In this document: one piece after another, positions 35,055 through 43,681 of the stretch
How positions within the stretch are numbered: the first letter of the stretch is position 1
Layout: each line of letters begins with the position of its first letter
NCBI RefSeq assembly: GCF_030323865.1
Contig: NZ_CP066362.1
Coordinates: 2,976,001-3,040,000, forward strand
Reading direction: 5' to 3'
Source: Pseudarthrobacter defluvii
GTDB taxonomy: Bacteria; Actinomycetota; Actinomycetes; Actinomycetales; Micrococcaceae
DNA: 64,000 bases
Notes under the pieces: model-generated
The model's input: the letters and a program-made list of their open reading frames with translations, nothing else
Told to the model about the DNA's origin: nothing
The model's database searches: none
Program-made: the position numbers and the translations under genes

Positions 35055-35220
35055 GGGTTCCCCGCGACGCCGTCCCCGACTGCCGGCCATGGGCAGTTCT
35101 CCCCTGCTGCCGCACTGCGTTCCTACTCGCAGGCGGCACCGGCAGGGACTACGCTGATTCGAGACTTGCATTGGGGGGCAGTGCTGCGCCCAAATCGTGC
35201 GGACAACTGAGGGGGACGCC

Positions 35221-35841
35221 GTGGACTCGAACCAGAAAAACCCACAAGGGGAACCGGAGGACGGGCACCCGAATGGGGCGGACAGCGCCGGGGGCAGCAG
35301 CGGTGCGGGCAGCAGTGCCAAGCCGCCGCCCTGGCAGGTGCCCAAGCCTGAACTGCGCCCCGACCTCCTCAACGAATCCGTCTCTCCCGTTGACCCGTTT
35401 GCGCGCGAGCGGGAAAAGCAGCTCAACAATGCTGCGGCGCGGAAGAAGCGCTCCCAGCGCCGCGCGGTGGTGGTGGGCCTCGGCGTGACTGCCCTCCTCG
35501 CTGGCACCATTACCGCCGTGGTGGCCAGCAACGAGGATGATCCCGAGTATGCCCAGGTGTGCTTCAACGATGAAACCGGCGAGCGCGTTGAGGACAGGAA
35601 CTGCGACAGCTCGGCCGGCCGCGGCGGCGGCATCTACGCCTGGTACTTCTACTCCCGCGGAGCCAGCGTCCCCTCGATCGGCCAGAACCGGTCCACCGCA
35701 CCCAACTACACGCGGACTGTTCCCAGCGGGGCCAAGGCCTCCACGGGGTACAGCAGCAAGGGCGGCACGGTGAGCCGTGGAGGTTTTGGGTCAAGCGCCA
35801 AGAGCGGCTCGAGCGGCGGCGGAAAGGTTTCGGGGGGCTGA
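35221..35841 (+). CDS. YgiB-like (DUF1190-like) membrane-anchored protein
   Basis: A 206-residue protein: a charged, Gly/Pro-rich cytoplasmic N-terminus (1-80), one membrane helix (about 82-103), then an extracytoplasmic region with a Cys pair (C114 and C128) and a Ser/Gly-rich tail containing VSRGGFGSSAKSGSSGGG. That tail resembles the RGGFG-Ser end of E. coli YgiB, and as in E. coli the next gene is a YgiC-like ligase. The GTG start has GAGGGGGA upstream; TACGCT at about 35150 is a candidate -10. First gene of a four-gene operon. Confidence 0.7.
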   Translation: MDSNQKNPQGEPEDGHPNGADSAGGSSGAGSSAKPPPWQVPKPELRPDLLNESVSPVDPFAREREKQLNNAAARKKRSQRRAVVVGLGVTALLAGTITAVVASNEDDPEYAQVCFNDETGERVEDRNCDSSAGRGGGIYAWYFYSRGASVPSIGQNRSTAPNYTRTVPSGAKASTGYSSKGGTVSRGGFGSSAKSGSSGGGKVSGG

Positions 35842-35844
35842 CGG

Positions 35845-37056
35845 ATGAAGAGAATGTTGTCTGAGCCAAGGCCGGACTGGAAGCAAAAGATTGAAGAGCA
35901 GGGCCTGGTCTTCTCCACCACCACGATGGATGACGGGCGCCGCATCGAGTACTGGAACGAGTCGGCGTACTACGAGTTCACCATGGACGAGGTGGAGACC
36001 CTCGAGGTGGTGGCCGAGGACATGCACCGGATGTGCCTGGAGGCCGCGAAGTTCCTGGCCACCGGCGCCATGGGCAGCATCGGCATCGGTCCGCAGGCCC
36101 TGGAGCTGGCAGCGGAATCCCTGCAGGCGGGCGACGTGGATGTCTACGGCAGGTTCGACTTCATCTATGACGGCCAGGGCGGGCCGGCCAAAATGCTGGA
36201 ATACAACGCCGACACCCCCACCGGGCTGATCGAAGCCGCGGTGGCCCAGTGGTTTTGGCTGCAGGACGTCCACCCGGAGAAGGACCAGTGGAACGGCATC
36301 CACGAGGCCCTGATCCGGCAGTGGAAGAAATTCCAGTACCGCACGGGAATGAGCACTTTGCACGTTGCCCATTCGGAGGTGGAGGAGTCCGGCGAGGACT
36401 GGATGACCGCCGCCTATATGCGGGACGTGGCCAGCCAGGCCGGGTGGACCACCATCGGCATCAATATGTCCGATATTGGCTGGGACCCCAACCTGAACCG
36501 CTTCGTGGACCTGGACAATTTCATGATCAGCACCATCTTCAAGCTCTATCCCTGGGAGCTGATGGTAAAGGAGGAGTTCGGCCCGCGGCTGCTGCAGCGT
36601 GCCCACAACCCGCGTTGGGTGGAACCTGCCTGGAAGATGCTGCTCTCCAACAAAGCCCTGCTGGCCGCCCTCTGGCACCTCTACCCCAACCACCCCAACC
36701 TGCTGCCGGCCTACCTCACCGATCCGGGACCGTTGAAGGAATGGGTGGCCAAGCCGCTGCACGGCCGCGAAGGCGACAACATCCGCATCCACGCGGACGG
36801 CATCAACCTGGAGCAGCCCGGCGGGTACGGCCGCGAGGGTTGGTGCTACCAGCAATACCACCCGCTGCCGGATTTCGACGGCAACCGTCCCGTCCTGGGG
36901 CTCTGGGTGGTGGACGGCGAGTCCGTGGGCTGCGGCATCCGGGAATCCGACGGACCGGTCACGGACTACTTCTGCCGCTTCGTCCCCAACACGATTGATG
37001 CACCGGCGCCGCTTTCAGCGGTGGCCGACTCCACCAAGGCAGGTATCACCCTATGA
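35845..37056 (+). CDS. glutathionylspermidine synthase-like ATP-grasp ligase (YgiC/YjfC family)
   Basis: A 403-residue protein matching the C-terminal amide-synthase domain of glutathionylspermidine synthetase: GRFDFIYDG, KMLEYNADTPTGLIEAA, FKLYPWELM, and the ATP-site KPLHGREGDNI with YQQYHPLPDFDG. YgiC-type proteins lack the amidase half and their substrates are unsettled; they are thought to ligate a small amine or peptide. Since actinobacteria generally do not make glutathione, another substrate is likely. Starts 3 bp after the YgiB-like gene and overlaps the permease by 4 bp. Confidence 0.9.
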   Translation: MKRMLSEPRPDWKQKIEEQGLVFSTTTMDDGRRIEYWNESAYYEFTMDEVETLEVVAEDMHRMCLEAAKFLATGAMGSIGIGPQALELAAESLQAGDVDVYGRFDFIYDGQGGPAKMLEYNADTPTGLIEAAVAQWFWLQDVHPEKDQWNGIHEALIRQWKKFQYRTGMSTLHVAHSEVEESGEDWMTAAYMRDVASQAGWTTIGINMSDIGWDPNLNRFVDLDNFMISTIFKLYPWELMVKEEFGPRLLQRAHNPRWVEPAWKMLLSNKALLAALWHLYPNHPNLLPAYLTDPGPLKEWVAKPLHGREGDNIRIHADGINLEQPGGYGREGWCYQQYHPLPDFDGNRPVLGLWVVDGESVGCGIRESDGPVTDYFCRFVPNTIDAPAPLSAVADSTKAGITL

Positions 37057-38546
37057 GTACGGACATGACGACGACGGGCGCCTCCGGAGGCGGACCGGGC
37101 ACCCCGGTGCCGGCCAAGGGGCTGCGGGCCGGGATCCTGGACCTGGGCGACTCGGTGATGCTGGGGCTGGCCTCCACCGCGCCGGTGTACTCGCTGGCCG
37201 CCACCCTGGGCCTGATCGTTGCTGTCAACGGCAACTACACTCCCCTGATCCTCCTGCTGGGCTTCATCCCGGTCCTTTTCATCGCGTACGCCTTCCGCGA
37301 GCTCAACAGCGCCATCCCTGACTGCGGCACCACGTTCACCTGGTCCCGCCAGGCCTTCGGCCCCTGGGCGGGCTGGCTGGGCGGGTGGGGCGTGGCGCTT
37401 GCCGGAATCGTGGTCCTGGCCAACCTGGCACAGGTGGCCGGGCAGTACCTGTGGCTGCTGGTGGGCGACGGGTCACTGGCGCAGAACAAGGTTCTGGTCA
37501 CCGGGACGGGCCTGCTGTTCATCGTGCTGATGACCGTGGTGAACTACCGCGGGATCCGGCTGGGCGAGCATGTCCAGCGGGTGCTCACGTACGTCCAGTA
37601 CATTGCGCTGGGCATTTTCGCGCTGGCCATCGTGGTGCGGATTGTTGGTGGTGCCCCGGAGGGCCAGGCCTTCGACTTTGAGTGGTTCAACCCGGTAGGT
37701 GCCTTCACCGACCCCGGCGCCGTGGTGCACGGAGCCCTGCTGGCGCTGTTCATCTACTGGGGCTGGGACACCTGCCTGGCCGTGAACGAGGAAACCGAGG
37801 AGCCGTCAAAGACCCCCGGCCGCGGTGCCGTGATCTCGGCCTTCGTCCTGGTGGCGATCTATGTTTCCGTGGCGCTCCTGGTGATGATGTACGCCACGGT
37901 GGGCTCGGAGGGCATCGGCCTGGGCAACGAGGCAAACAAGGACGACGTGTTCCTGGCCATGAAGGACGTGGTGCTGGGACCCTGGGGCTGGCTGATCGTC
38001 GTCGCGGTTCTGGCCTCTGTCTTGTCCTCCACGCAGACCACCATCCTCCCCACCGCCCGCGGCACCCTGTCCATGGGGGTCCACGGCGCCCTACCATCCA
38101 GGTTCGCAGAGGTGCACCCGCGCAACCAGACTCCCGGGTTCTCCACACAGGTGATGGGCGGGGCTGCGGCAGCCTACTACGTGGCCATGAGCTTCCTGAG
38201 CGAAAACCTGCTGGCAGACTCCATCAGTGCCATCAGCCTGTTCATCGCCTTCTACTACGCCCTCACCGGCTTCGCCTGCTTCTGGTACTTCCGGGGAACA
38301 CTTCGGGAATCCGCCCGCAACCTCTGGTTCCGCGGGATTCTCCCCCTGGTGGGCGCGCTGCTGTTGACCGCCGCGTTCTTCATTTCCGCCGTGCAGATGT
38401 GGGACCCGGCGTACGGCGATACGCAGATCTTCGGCGTCGGCGGGGCGTTTGTGAGCGGTGTGGTGCTGCTGGCACTCGGAGTTGTGCTGGCTGCCGTATG
38501 CCGGTTCCTGCCCGCCACCCGCGGCTACTTCGAGGTTAAGCGTTGA
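37053..38546 (+). CDS. APC superfamily amino acid/polyamine permease
   Basis: A 497-residue transporter with about 12 membrane helices; helix 1 carries GDSVMLGLASTAPVYSLAATLG, typical of the APC fold, and the loop YWGWDTCLAVNEETEEPSKTPGRG follows helix 6. Overlapping the ligase gene by 4 bp, it may bring in the amine or amino acid that the ligase uses; this link is inferred from operon structure only. The stop overlaps the next TTG start. Confidence 0.88.
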   Translation: MSTDMTTTGASGGGPGTPVPAKGLRAGILDLGDSVMLGLASTAPVYSLAATLGLIVAVNGNYTPLILLLGFIPVLFIAYAFRELNSAIPDCGTTFTWSRQAFGPWAGWLGGWGVALAGIVVLANLAQVAGQYLWLLVGDGSLAQNKVLVTGTGLLFIVLMTVVNYRGIRLGEHVQRVLTYVQYIALGIFALAIVVRIVGGAPEGQAFDFEWFNPVGAFTDPGAVVHGALLALFIYWGWDTCLAVNEETEEPSKTPGRGAVISAFVLVAIYVSVALLVMMYATVGSEGIGLGNEANKDDVFLAMKDVVLGPWGWLIVVAVLASVLSSTQTTILPTARGTLSMGVHGALPSRFAEVHPRNQTPGFSTQVMGGAAAAYYVAMSFLSENLLADSISAISLFIAFYYALTGFACFWYFRGTLRESARNLWFRGILPLVGALLLTAAFFISAVQMWDPAYGDTQIFGVGGAFVSGVVLLALGVVLAAVCRFLPATRGYFEVKR

Positions 38547-39718
38547 GCACCAACCCATCCGACATCCTGGACCTCGATGCCCTGTTATCAGCGGAGGAGC
38601 GGGAACTCCGGCAGAAGGTCGGCGACTTCACCCGGCAGCGCATCAAGCCGGACATAGCCCGCTGGTACGAGGACGCCGTCTTTCCCCTCGAACTGGCGCC
38701 GGAACTGGGCGAGCTGGGCGTCCTGGGCATGCACCTGGAGGGCTACGGCTGCCCGGGCCGGTCCGCCGTCGAATACGGCCTTGCCGCGATGGAACTGGAA
38801 GCCGGCGACTCCGGCATCCGCACGTTTGTATCCGTCCAGGGTTCGCTGGCCATGACCGCCATCCACACCTGGGGCTCGGAGGAGCAGAAGCAGGAATGGC
38901 TGCCGCGGATGGCGGCGGGCGAAGTCATTGGGTGCTTTGCCCTGACCGAGCCCACCGCGGGTTCGGACCCGGCGTCCATGGCCACCTTTGCCCAGCGCGA
39001 CGGCACCGGGGACGACGCCGGCTGGGTCCTGAACGGGGCAAAGCGCTGGATCGGCCTGGCGTCGGTGGCGGGCGTAATGGTGGTGTGGGCCATGACGGAT
39101 GACGGCGTCCACGGCTTCCTGGTGCCGGCCGGAACCCCCGGCGTGACCGCCACACCCATCACACAGAAGCTGTCCATGCGTGCGTCCATCCAGTGCGACG
39201 TGGTGTTCGACGACGTCCGGCTGGGTCCCGAGGCCCTCTTGCCGGGAGCGCGGGGGCTGCGCGGCCCGTTCACCTGCCTGAACGAGGCCCGGTACGGCAT
39301 CGCGTGGGGCGCCATGGGCGCGGCCCGCGATTCCTATGAGGCCGCCCTGGCGTACTCGCAGGACCGGCTGCAGTTCGGCAAGCCGCTGGCCGGCTACCAG
39401 CTCACGCAGGAGAAGCTGGTGAACATGCTGGTGGAGATCCAGAAGGGCACGCTGCTGGCGCTGCACCTGGGCCGACTCAAGGACGCGGGGACCATCAGGC
39501 CGGAGCAAATTTCTATGGGCAAGCTCAACAACGTGCGGGAGGCCATCGCCGTGGCGCGGGAGGCCCGCTCCGTTCTGGGCGGCAACGGCATCACCACCGA
39601 CTACTCCCCGCTGCGGCACGCCGTTAATCTCGAATCAGTGCGGACCTATGAGGGCACCGACGACGTGCACACCCTGATCCTCGGCAGGCACATCACCGGC
39701 CTGGGCGCTTTCCACTAA
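38543..39718 (+). CDS. acyl-CoA dehydrogenase (glutaryl-CoA dehydrogenase-like)
   Basis: A 391-residue FAD enzyme. Motifs: GCFALTEPTAGSDPASM at the FAD/substrate site, RDRLQFGKPLAGYQ-type segment (SQDRLQFGKPLAGYQ) and the C-terminal SVRTYEGTDDVHTLILGR with the catalytic-base glutamate. The RTYEGT form and overall layout fit the glutaryl-CoA dehydrogenase subgroup, which also decarboxylates; alternative short-chain acyl-CoA substrates are possible. TTG start overlapping the permease stop, so it is the fourth gene of the operon. Confidence 0.88.
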   Translation: MSTNPSDILDLDALLSAEERELRQKVGDFTRQRIKPDIARWYEDAVFPLELAPELGELGVLGMHLEGYGCPGRSAVEYGLAAMELEAGDSGIRTFVSVQGSLAMTAIHTWGSEEQKQEWLPRMAAGEVIGCFALTEPTAGSDPASMATFAQRDGTGDDAGWVLNGAKRWIGLASVAGVMVVWAMTDDGVHGFLVPAGTPGVTATPITQKLSMRASIQCDVVFDDVRLGPEALLPGARGLRGPFTCLNEARYGIAWGAMGAARDSYEAALAYSQDRLQFGKPLAGYQLTQEKLVNMLVEIQKGTLLALHLGRLKDAGTIRPEQISMGKLNNVREAIAVAREARSVLGGNGITTDYSPLRHAVNLESVRTYEGTDDVHTLILGRHITGLGAFH

Positions 39719-39738
39719 GCGCGGGTTGGCCCGGCTGG

Positions 39739-40509
39739 TCAGGCCGAGAAGCCGCCGTCGGCCTTGATCAGCTGTCCCGACACCCAGCGGCCGGCCGGCG
39801 AGAGCAGGAAGGCAACGGTTCCGGCGACGTCGGCCGGGGTGCCCAGGCGGCCGGTAGGCTGCTGCGCGGTGAGCTCCTCGCGGACGTCCGTGGTCATCCA
39901 GCCCGTATCCACCGGGCCCGGGTTCAGCACGTTCGCCGAGATCCCCTGCGGGCCCAGTTCGCGGGCGGCGGCAATCACAATCCTGTCCAGCGCCCCCTTC
40001 GAGGCGCCGTAAGGAAGGTTGAACGCTGTGTGGTCGCTGGTCAGCGCAACGATCGCGCCGCCGTCGTCCGTTGCCTGCCGTGCGAACGCGGCAATCAGTT
40101 GCCAGCTGGCGCGGGTGTTCACCGCGAAGTGCCGGTCAAAGGATTCGATGGTGGTGTCCAGCACGCCCGAATCCACCGACTCCGCGTGGCTGAGCACCAG
40201 GCCCTGCAATGGTCCGGCCAGCTGCGCGGACTCTGCAACCAGCCGGTCCGGGACGCCGGGGTCCTGGAGATCGGCCGACAGGACGTGGACCTTGGCGCCG
40301 ATGGCTTCCAGCTCGGCGGTGAGCCGGACCACGTCCTCCGGTTCGCTTCCCCAGGGCATGCGGGCGTCGTAGTCTGCCCAGTAGGACAGGACCAGGTCCC
40401 AGCCGTCCGCAGCGAGCTGCCGGGCGATGCCGGCGCCGATGGCGGCCAGGCGCCCCACTCCGGTGACCAGGGCAACGGGGCGGGTGGGGACGGGTGCGAC
40501 GGATTCCAT
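39739..40509 (-). CDS. short-chain dehydrogenase/reductase
   Basis: A 256-residue classical-type SDR: an N-terminal nucleotide-binding VALVTGVGRLAAIGAGIA, LVLSHAESV replacing the usual NNAG, then a catalytic region with IVALTSDHTAFNLPYGASKGALD (Tyr-x-x-x-Lys as YGASK) and NVLNPGPVDTGWM. Substrate unknown. TAGGCT 6 nt upstream of the ATG suggests a leaderless message. Convergent with the acyl-CoA dehydrogenase. Confidence 0.88.
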   Translation of the reverse strand: MESVAPVPTRPVALVTGVGRLAAIGAGIARQLAADGWDLVLSYWADYDARMPWGSEPEDVVRLTAELEAIGAKVHVLSADLQDPGVPDRLVAESAQLAGPLQGLVLSHAESVDSGVLDTTIESFDRHFAVNTRASWQLIAAFARQATDDGGAIVALTSDHTAFNLPYGASKGALDRIVIAAARELGPQGISANVLNPGPVDTGWMTTDVREELTAQQPTGRLGTPADVAGTVAFLLSPAGRWVSGQLIKADGGFSA

Positions 40510-40515
40510 CCGACC

Positions 40516-40521
40516 AGCCTA
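40516..40521 (-). promoter_or_regulatory. -10 box (TAGGCT) of leaderless SDR gene
   Basis: TAGGCT on the minus strand, 6 nt before the ATG at 40509; it also lies just past the end of the upstream MFS gene. Confidence 0.55.
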
Positions 40522-40544
40522 GCGGCGGCTGGTGCCCGCGCTGT

Positions 40545-41921
40545 TCAGGCCGCTGCCGGCTCTGCCCCTGCCGTCGTCCCCGCTGAGCCTTTGTGCCGGC
40601 GGATGGTGGCGCTGATGACGGCGGCAATGGTGCACATAGCCGCGGCCCCCAGCCACGCGTAGGTGTAGTGACCGGTGGCGTCGCGGAGGGCGCCGGCAGC
40701 GATGGCGGCCGCGGCAGCCCCGAGCTGGTGGGCGGCGAAGACCCACCCGAAAACCACGCTGCCGTCAGCCCCGAACGTCTCCCGGCAAATGGCGGCCGTG
40801 GGCGGGACGGTGGCTACCCAGTCGAGGCCGTAGATCACAACGAACACGATCATGCTGGGCTGCACCTCGGCGTTGAGCAGCAGCGGGAGCACCAGCAGGC
40901 CGATGCCGCGGAACTGGTAGTAGACGGCCAGCAGGATGCGGGGGTTGAAGCGGTCCGTCAGCCAGCCGGAGGCGATGGTGCCGATGATGTCGAAAATCCC
41001 GACGACGGCGAGCAGCCCCGCCGCGGTGGTTTCCGGCATGCCGTGGTCATGGGCGGAGGGGATGAAGTGGGTGCCGATCAGGCCATTGGTGGTGGCGCCG
41101 CAGATGGCGAATCCGGCTGCGAGAGCCCAGAAGGTCCGGACCTTGCTGGCGCGTCGGAGCACCTGCAGGGCACGGATGGCGGCGTTGGTCCGGGGGCCAT
41201 TGTCCGGAACCGTGGCGGTTTCCGGTTCCGGGGCTTCCAGGGCCGCTGGCTCCGCCCCGTACGGCAGGACCCCGACGTCGGCAGGCGAGTTCTTGAGGAA
41301 CTTCAACACCAGCGGGACAACGGCGAGCGCGCCGGCGGCAATCAGCAGGGAGGCCTGCCGCCAGCCCGGGTCCTGGGCCAGCATGGCGATGAAGGGCAGG
41401 AACACCAGCTGTCCGGCCGCGCTGCCGGCGGTGAGGATGCCGATCACCAGGCCGCGGCTCCTGGTGAACCAGGTGTTGGCGATGGTGGCGGCAAAGACCA
41501 GGGCCATGGAACCGGTACCCAGCCCGATCAGCAGCCCCCATGTCAGCAGGATCTGCCAGGACTGGTTCACCAGCACGGTCAGGGCGCTGCCCATGCCGAT
41601 CAGGACCAGTGCCGTTGCGGTGACGGCCCGGACGCCGAACCGTTCCATCAGGGCGGCGGCGAACGGGGCGGTCAGGCCGAAGAGCACCAGGTTGATGCTC
41701 ACGGCCGCGGACAACACGGTGGTGGACCAGCCGAACTCCTGCTGGAGCGGGACCATGAGGACACCCGGGGCGGCCCGGAACCCGGCTGCCCCGACGAGGG
41801 CCAGGAACGCGACCGCGGCCACCGTCCATGCGGGGTGCAGGCGCCTGCGCTTCCGGGGCGGCGAGGCGGGGGCAACAGAGTCCGCGGGAATTGGGGAGGC
41901 CTCTTCTGGCAGGATGCTCAT
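40545..41921 (-). CDS. MFS transporter
   Basis: A 458-residue 12-helix MFS protein with basic and Pro-rich N-terminus, a loop 2-3 motif (ALMERFGVRAVTATALV), a central charged linker (about 215-245) and the helix 11 region GWVFAAHQLGAAAAAIAAG. It resembles the oxalate/formate-antiporter-like (monocarboxylate) group; substrate not determinable. Its ATG overlaps the HxlR regulator stop by 4 bp, so it is directly coupled to that regulator. Confidence 0.85.
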   Translation of the reverse strand: MSILPEEASPIPADSVAPASPPRKRRRLHPAWTVAAVAFLALVGAAGFRAAPGVLMVPLQQEFGWSTTVLSAAVSINLVLFGLTAPFAAALMERFGVRAVTATALVLIGMGSALTVLVNQSWQILLTWGLLIGLGTGSMALVFAATIANTWFTRSRGLVIGILTAGSAAGQLVFLPFIAMLAQDPGWRQASLLIAAGALAVVPLVLKFLKNSPADVGVLPYGAEPAALEAPEPETATVPDNGPRTNAAIRALQVLRRASKVRTFWALAAGFAICGATTNGLIGTHFIPSAHDHGMPETTAAGLLAVVGIFDIIGTIASGWLTDRFNPRILLAVYYQFRGIGLLVLPLLLNAEVQPSMIVFVVIYGLDWVATVPPTAAICRETFGADGSVVFGWVFAAHQLGAAAAAIAAGALRDATGHYTYAWLGAAAMCTIAAVISATIRRHKGSAGTTAGAEPAAA

Positions 41922-42424
41922 GCGGCTGATCCCTTCGCGGAAGCAGTGGACAACGGAATGGGCTGCTCAGACCTGGCCCGGCTGTGCCAGCTGGTGTTAG
42001 CCGCGGTCAGCCTTTCCCCGCATTCCGTGCAGGTGTCCGCCGAGGTGGTGGGATTCCCGCACCCGGCGTGGATGACGTAGAGGTGCGCCTTGTCCGAGGG
42101 CGCCGGCAGGTGCTTCTCCGCCCAGATGGTCACCGCGTTCAGGACCGGGAGCGCGTCCTCACCCATGGGAGTGAGGACGTACTCCTGGCGGGAGCGGCCG
42201 CCGTCGTCATATGCCTTTTTCGCCAGCAGCCCCGACTCAACAAGGCCTGCCAGGCGCTTGGTGAGGACCGAGTCCGCCACCTCCAGCCGGTCCTTCATGG
42301 CATCAAAGCGGCCGTTTCCGAAGAAGACCTCGCGCAGCACCAGGATGCTCCAAGGGTCGCCCAGGATGTCCAGGCCGCGGGCCATGCTGCAGTTGCGTTG
42401 GGACCAGTCGGATCGAAGAGGCAT
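41918..42424 (-). CDS. HxlR family transcriptional regulator
   Basis: A 168-residue MarR-like winged-helix regulator: the conserved N-terminal Cys (C12, QRNCSMARGLDILGDPWSILVLRE), the DNA-binding segment VADSVLTKRLAGLVESGLL and the wing YDDGGRSRQEYVLTPMG. An unusual C-terminal extension holds four Cys/His candidates (HAGCGNP... CTECGERL), a possible zinc ribbon. It precedes and overlaps the MFS gene, whose expression it probably controls in response to a redox-active or aldehyde-type signal. Confidence 0.88.
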   Translation of the reverse strand: MPLRSDWSQRNCSMARGLDILGDPWSILVLREVFFGNGRFDAMKDRLEVADSVLTKRLAGLVESGLLAKKAYDDGGRSRQEYVLTPMGEDALPVLNAVTIWAEKHLPAPSDKAHLYVIHAGCGNPTTSADTCTECGERLTAANTSWHSRARSEQPIPLSTASAKGSAA

Positions 42425-42431
42425 ACGGAAA

Positions 42432-42437
42432 AAGCTA
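42432..42437 (-). promoter_or_regulatory. -10 box (TAGCTT) of leaderless HxlR-MFS operon
   Basis: TAGCTT on the minus strand, 7 nt before the ATG at 42424. It overlaps an AGCTAGCT palindrome that may matter for autoregulation. Confidence 0.55.
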
Positions 42438-42477
42438 GCTGACTTTCTTCAAGAAAGCCAGGGTTTCCGGAGGGATG

Positions 42478-43641
42478 TTAAGAGATGTTGGAGAACGCCC
42501 GGTCCAGGTCCGCGATCAGGTCCCCCGCGTCCTCGATGCCGCAAGATAGGCGCAGCAGGTTCACGGGGACGGCCAGCTCGGTGCCCTTAACCGAAGCGTG
42601 GGTCATCTCGGAGGGGTAGTTCATGAGCGACTCGATCCCGCCCAGGGACTCCGCCAGCGTGAACACGGACGTGGACTCGGCCACCTTGCGGGCAGCTGCT
42701 TCGCCGCCCTTGAACTGGACGGACACCATGCCGCCGAACTTGCGCATCTGGCGCTTGGCCAGCTCGTGGCCCGGGTGGTTTGGCAGGCCCGGGTAGAGGA
42801 CGGCCTCCACCTCGGGGCGTTCCAGCAGCCATTCGGCCACGGCCTGCCCGTTCTCGCTGTGCCGGTCCATCCGGACGCCCAGCGTCTTCAGGCCGCGGGT
42901 GGTCAGGAACGCATCCATCGGCCCGGACACGGCGCCCACGGCGAACTGCACGAAGCCGATTTTCTCTGCCAGCTCTGCGTCCTTCACCACGACGGCGCCG
43001 CCCACCACGTCGGAGTGGCCGCCGATGTACTTGGTGGTGGAATGGACCACCACGTCGGCACCCAGGGCGAGCGGGTTCTGCAGGTACGGGGACGCGAAGG
43101 TGTTGTCGACGACAAGGAGGGCGCCGGCGTCGTGCGCAATGTCGGCGAGCGCCACGATGTCGGTGATCTTCATCAGCGGGTTGGACGGCGTCTCCACCCA
43201 CACGAACCGGGTCTTGTGGGCTTCCACCGCGTGGCGGACCCGGTCCAGGTTGGCCATGTCCACCGGGGTGTTGCCGATCCCCCAGTCCCCCAGAACCCGG
43301 CTGATCAACCGGTACGTGCCGCCGTACGCGTCGTTGCCCAGCACAATGTGGTCCCCGGGCCGGGTCAGCGCGCGGATGAGCGCGTCCTCCGCAGCAAGGC
43401 CCGAGCTGAAGCTGTAGGCGTGGGTGCCCAGTTCCAGCGCGGCGAGCTGTTCCTGCAGCGCATCCCTGGTGGGGTTGCCGCCGCGGCCGTACTCGTAGCC
43501 GCTGCGCAGGCCGCCGATGCCGTCCTGCGCATACGTGGAGCTGAAGTGCAGCGGCGGCACCACGGCACCGGTGCGGGGCTCGAAGTCCTGGCCGGCGTGC
43601 ACGGCACGGGTGTTGAAACCCTGGTTTTCAGAGGCAGGCAT
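42478..43641 (-). CDS. metB: cystathionine gamma-synthase/lyase (PLP)
   Basis: A 387-residue PLP enzyme of the Cys/Met metabolism family: TRAVHAGQ at the start, YEYGRGGNPTRDALQ, VVDNTFASPYLQNPL, and the PLP-lysine region VVHSTTKYIGGHSDVVGG. The MetB and cystathionine gamma-lyase members cannot be separated by eye; pairing with cbs immediately upstream favours a role in reverse transsulfuration (cystathionine to cysteine) or a bifunctional enzyme. GGAGC ribosome-binding site upstream; 40 bp after cbs on the same strand. Confidence 0.9.
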   Translation of the reverse strand: MPASENQGFNTRAVHAGQDFEPRTGAVVPPLHFSSTYAQDGIGGLRSGYEYGRGGNPTRDALQEQLAALELGTHAYSFSSGLAAEDALIRALTRPGDHIVLGNDAYGGTYRLISRVLGDWGIGNTPVDMANLDRVRHAVEAHKTRFVWVETPSNPLMKITDIVALADIAHDAGALLVVDNTFASPYLQNPLALGADVVVHSTTKYIGGHSDVVGGAVVVKDAELAEKIGFVQFAVGAVSGPMDAFLTTRGLKTLGVRMDRHSENGQAVAEWLLERPEVEAVLYPGLPNHPGHELAKRQMRKFGGMVSVQFKGGEAAARKVAESTSVFTLAESLGGIESLMNYPSEMTHASVKGTELAVPVNLLRLSCGIEDAGDLIADLDRAFSNIS

Positions 43642-43681
43642 GATGCTCCTTATCGGGGTTGGCTGATCGGGGTCAGGCAGT

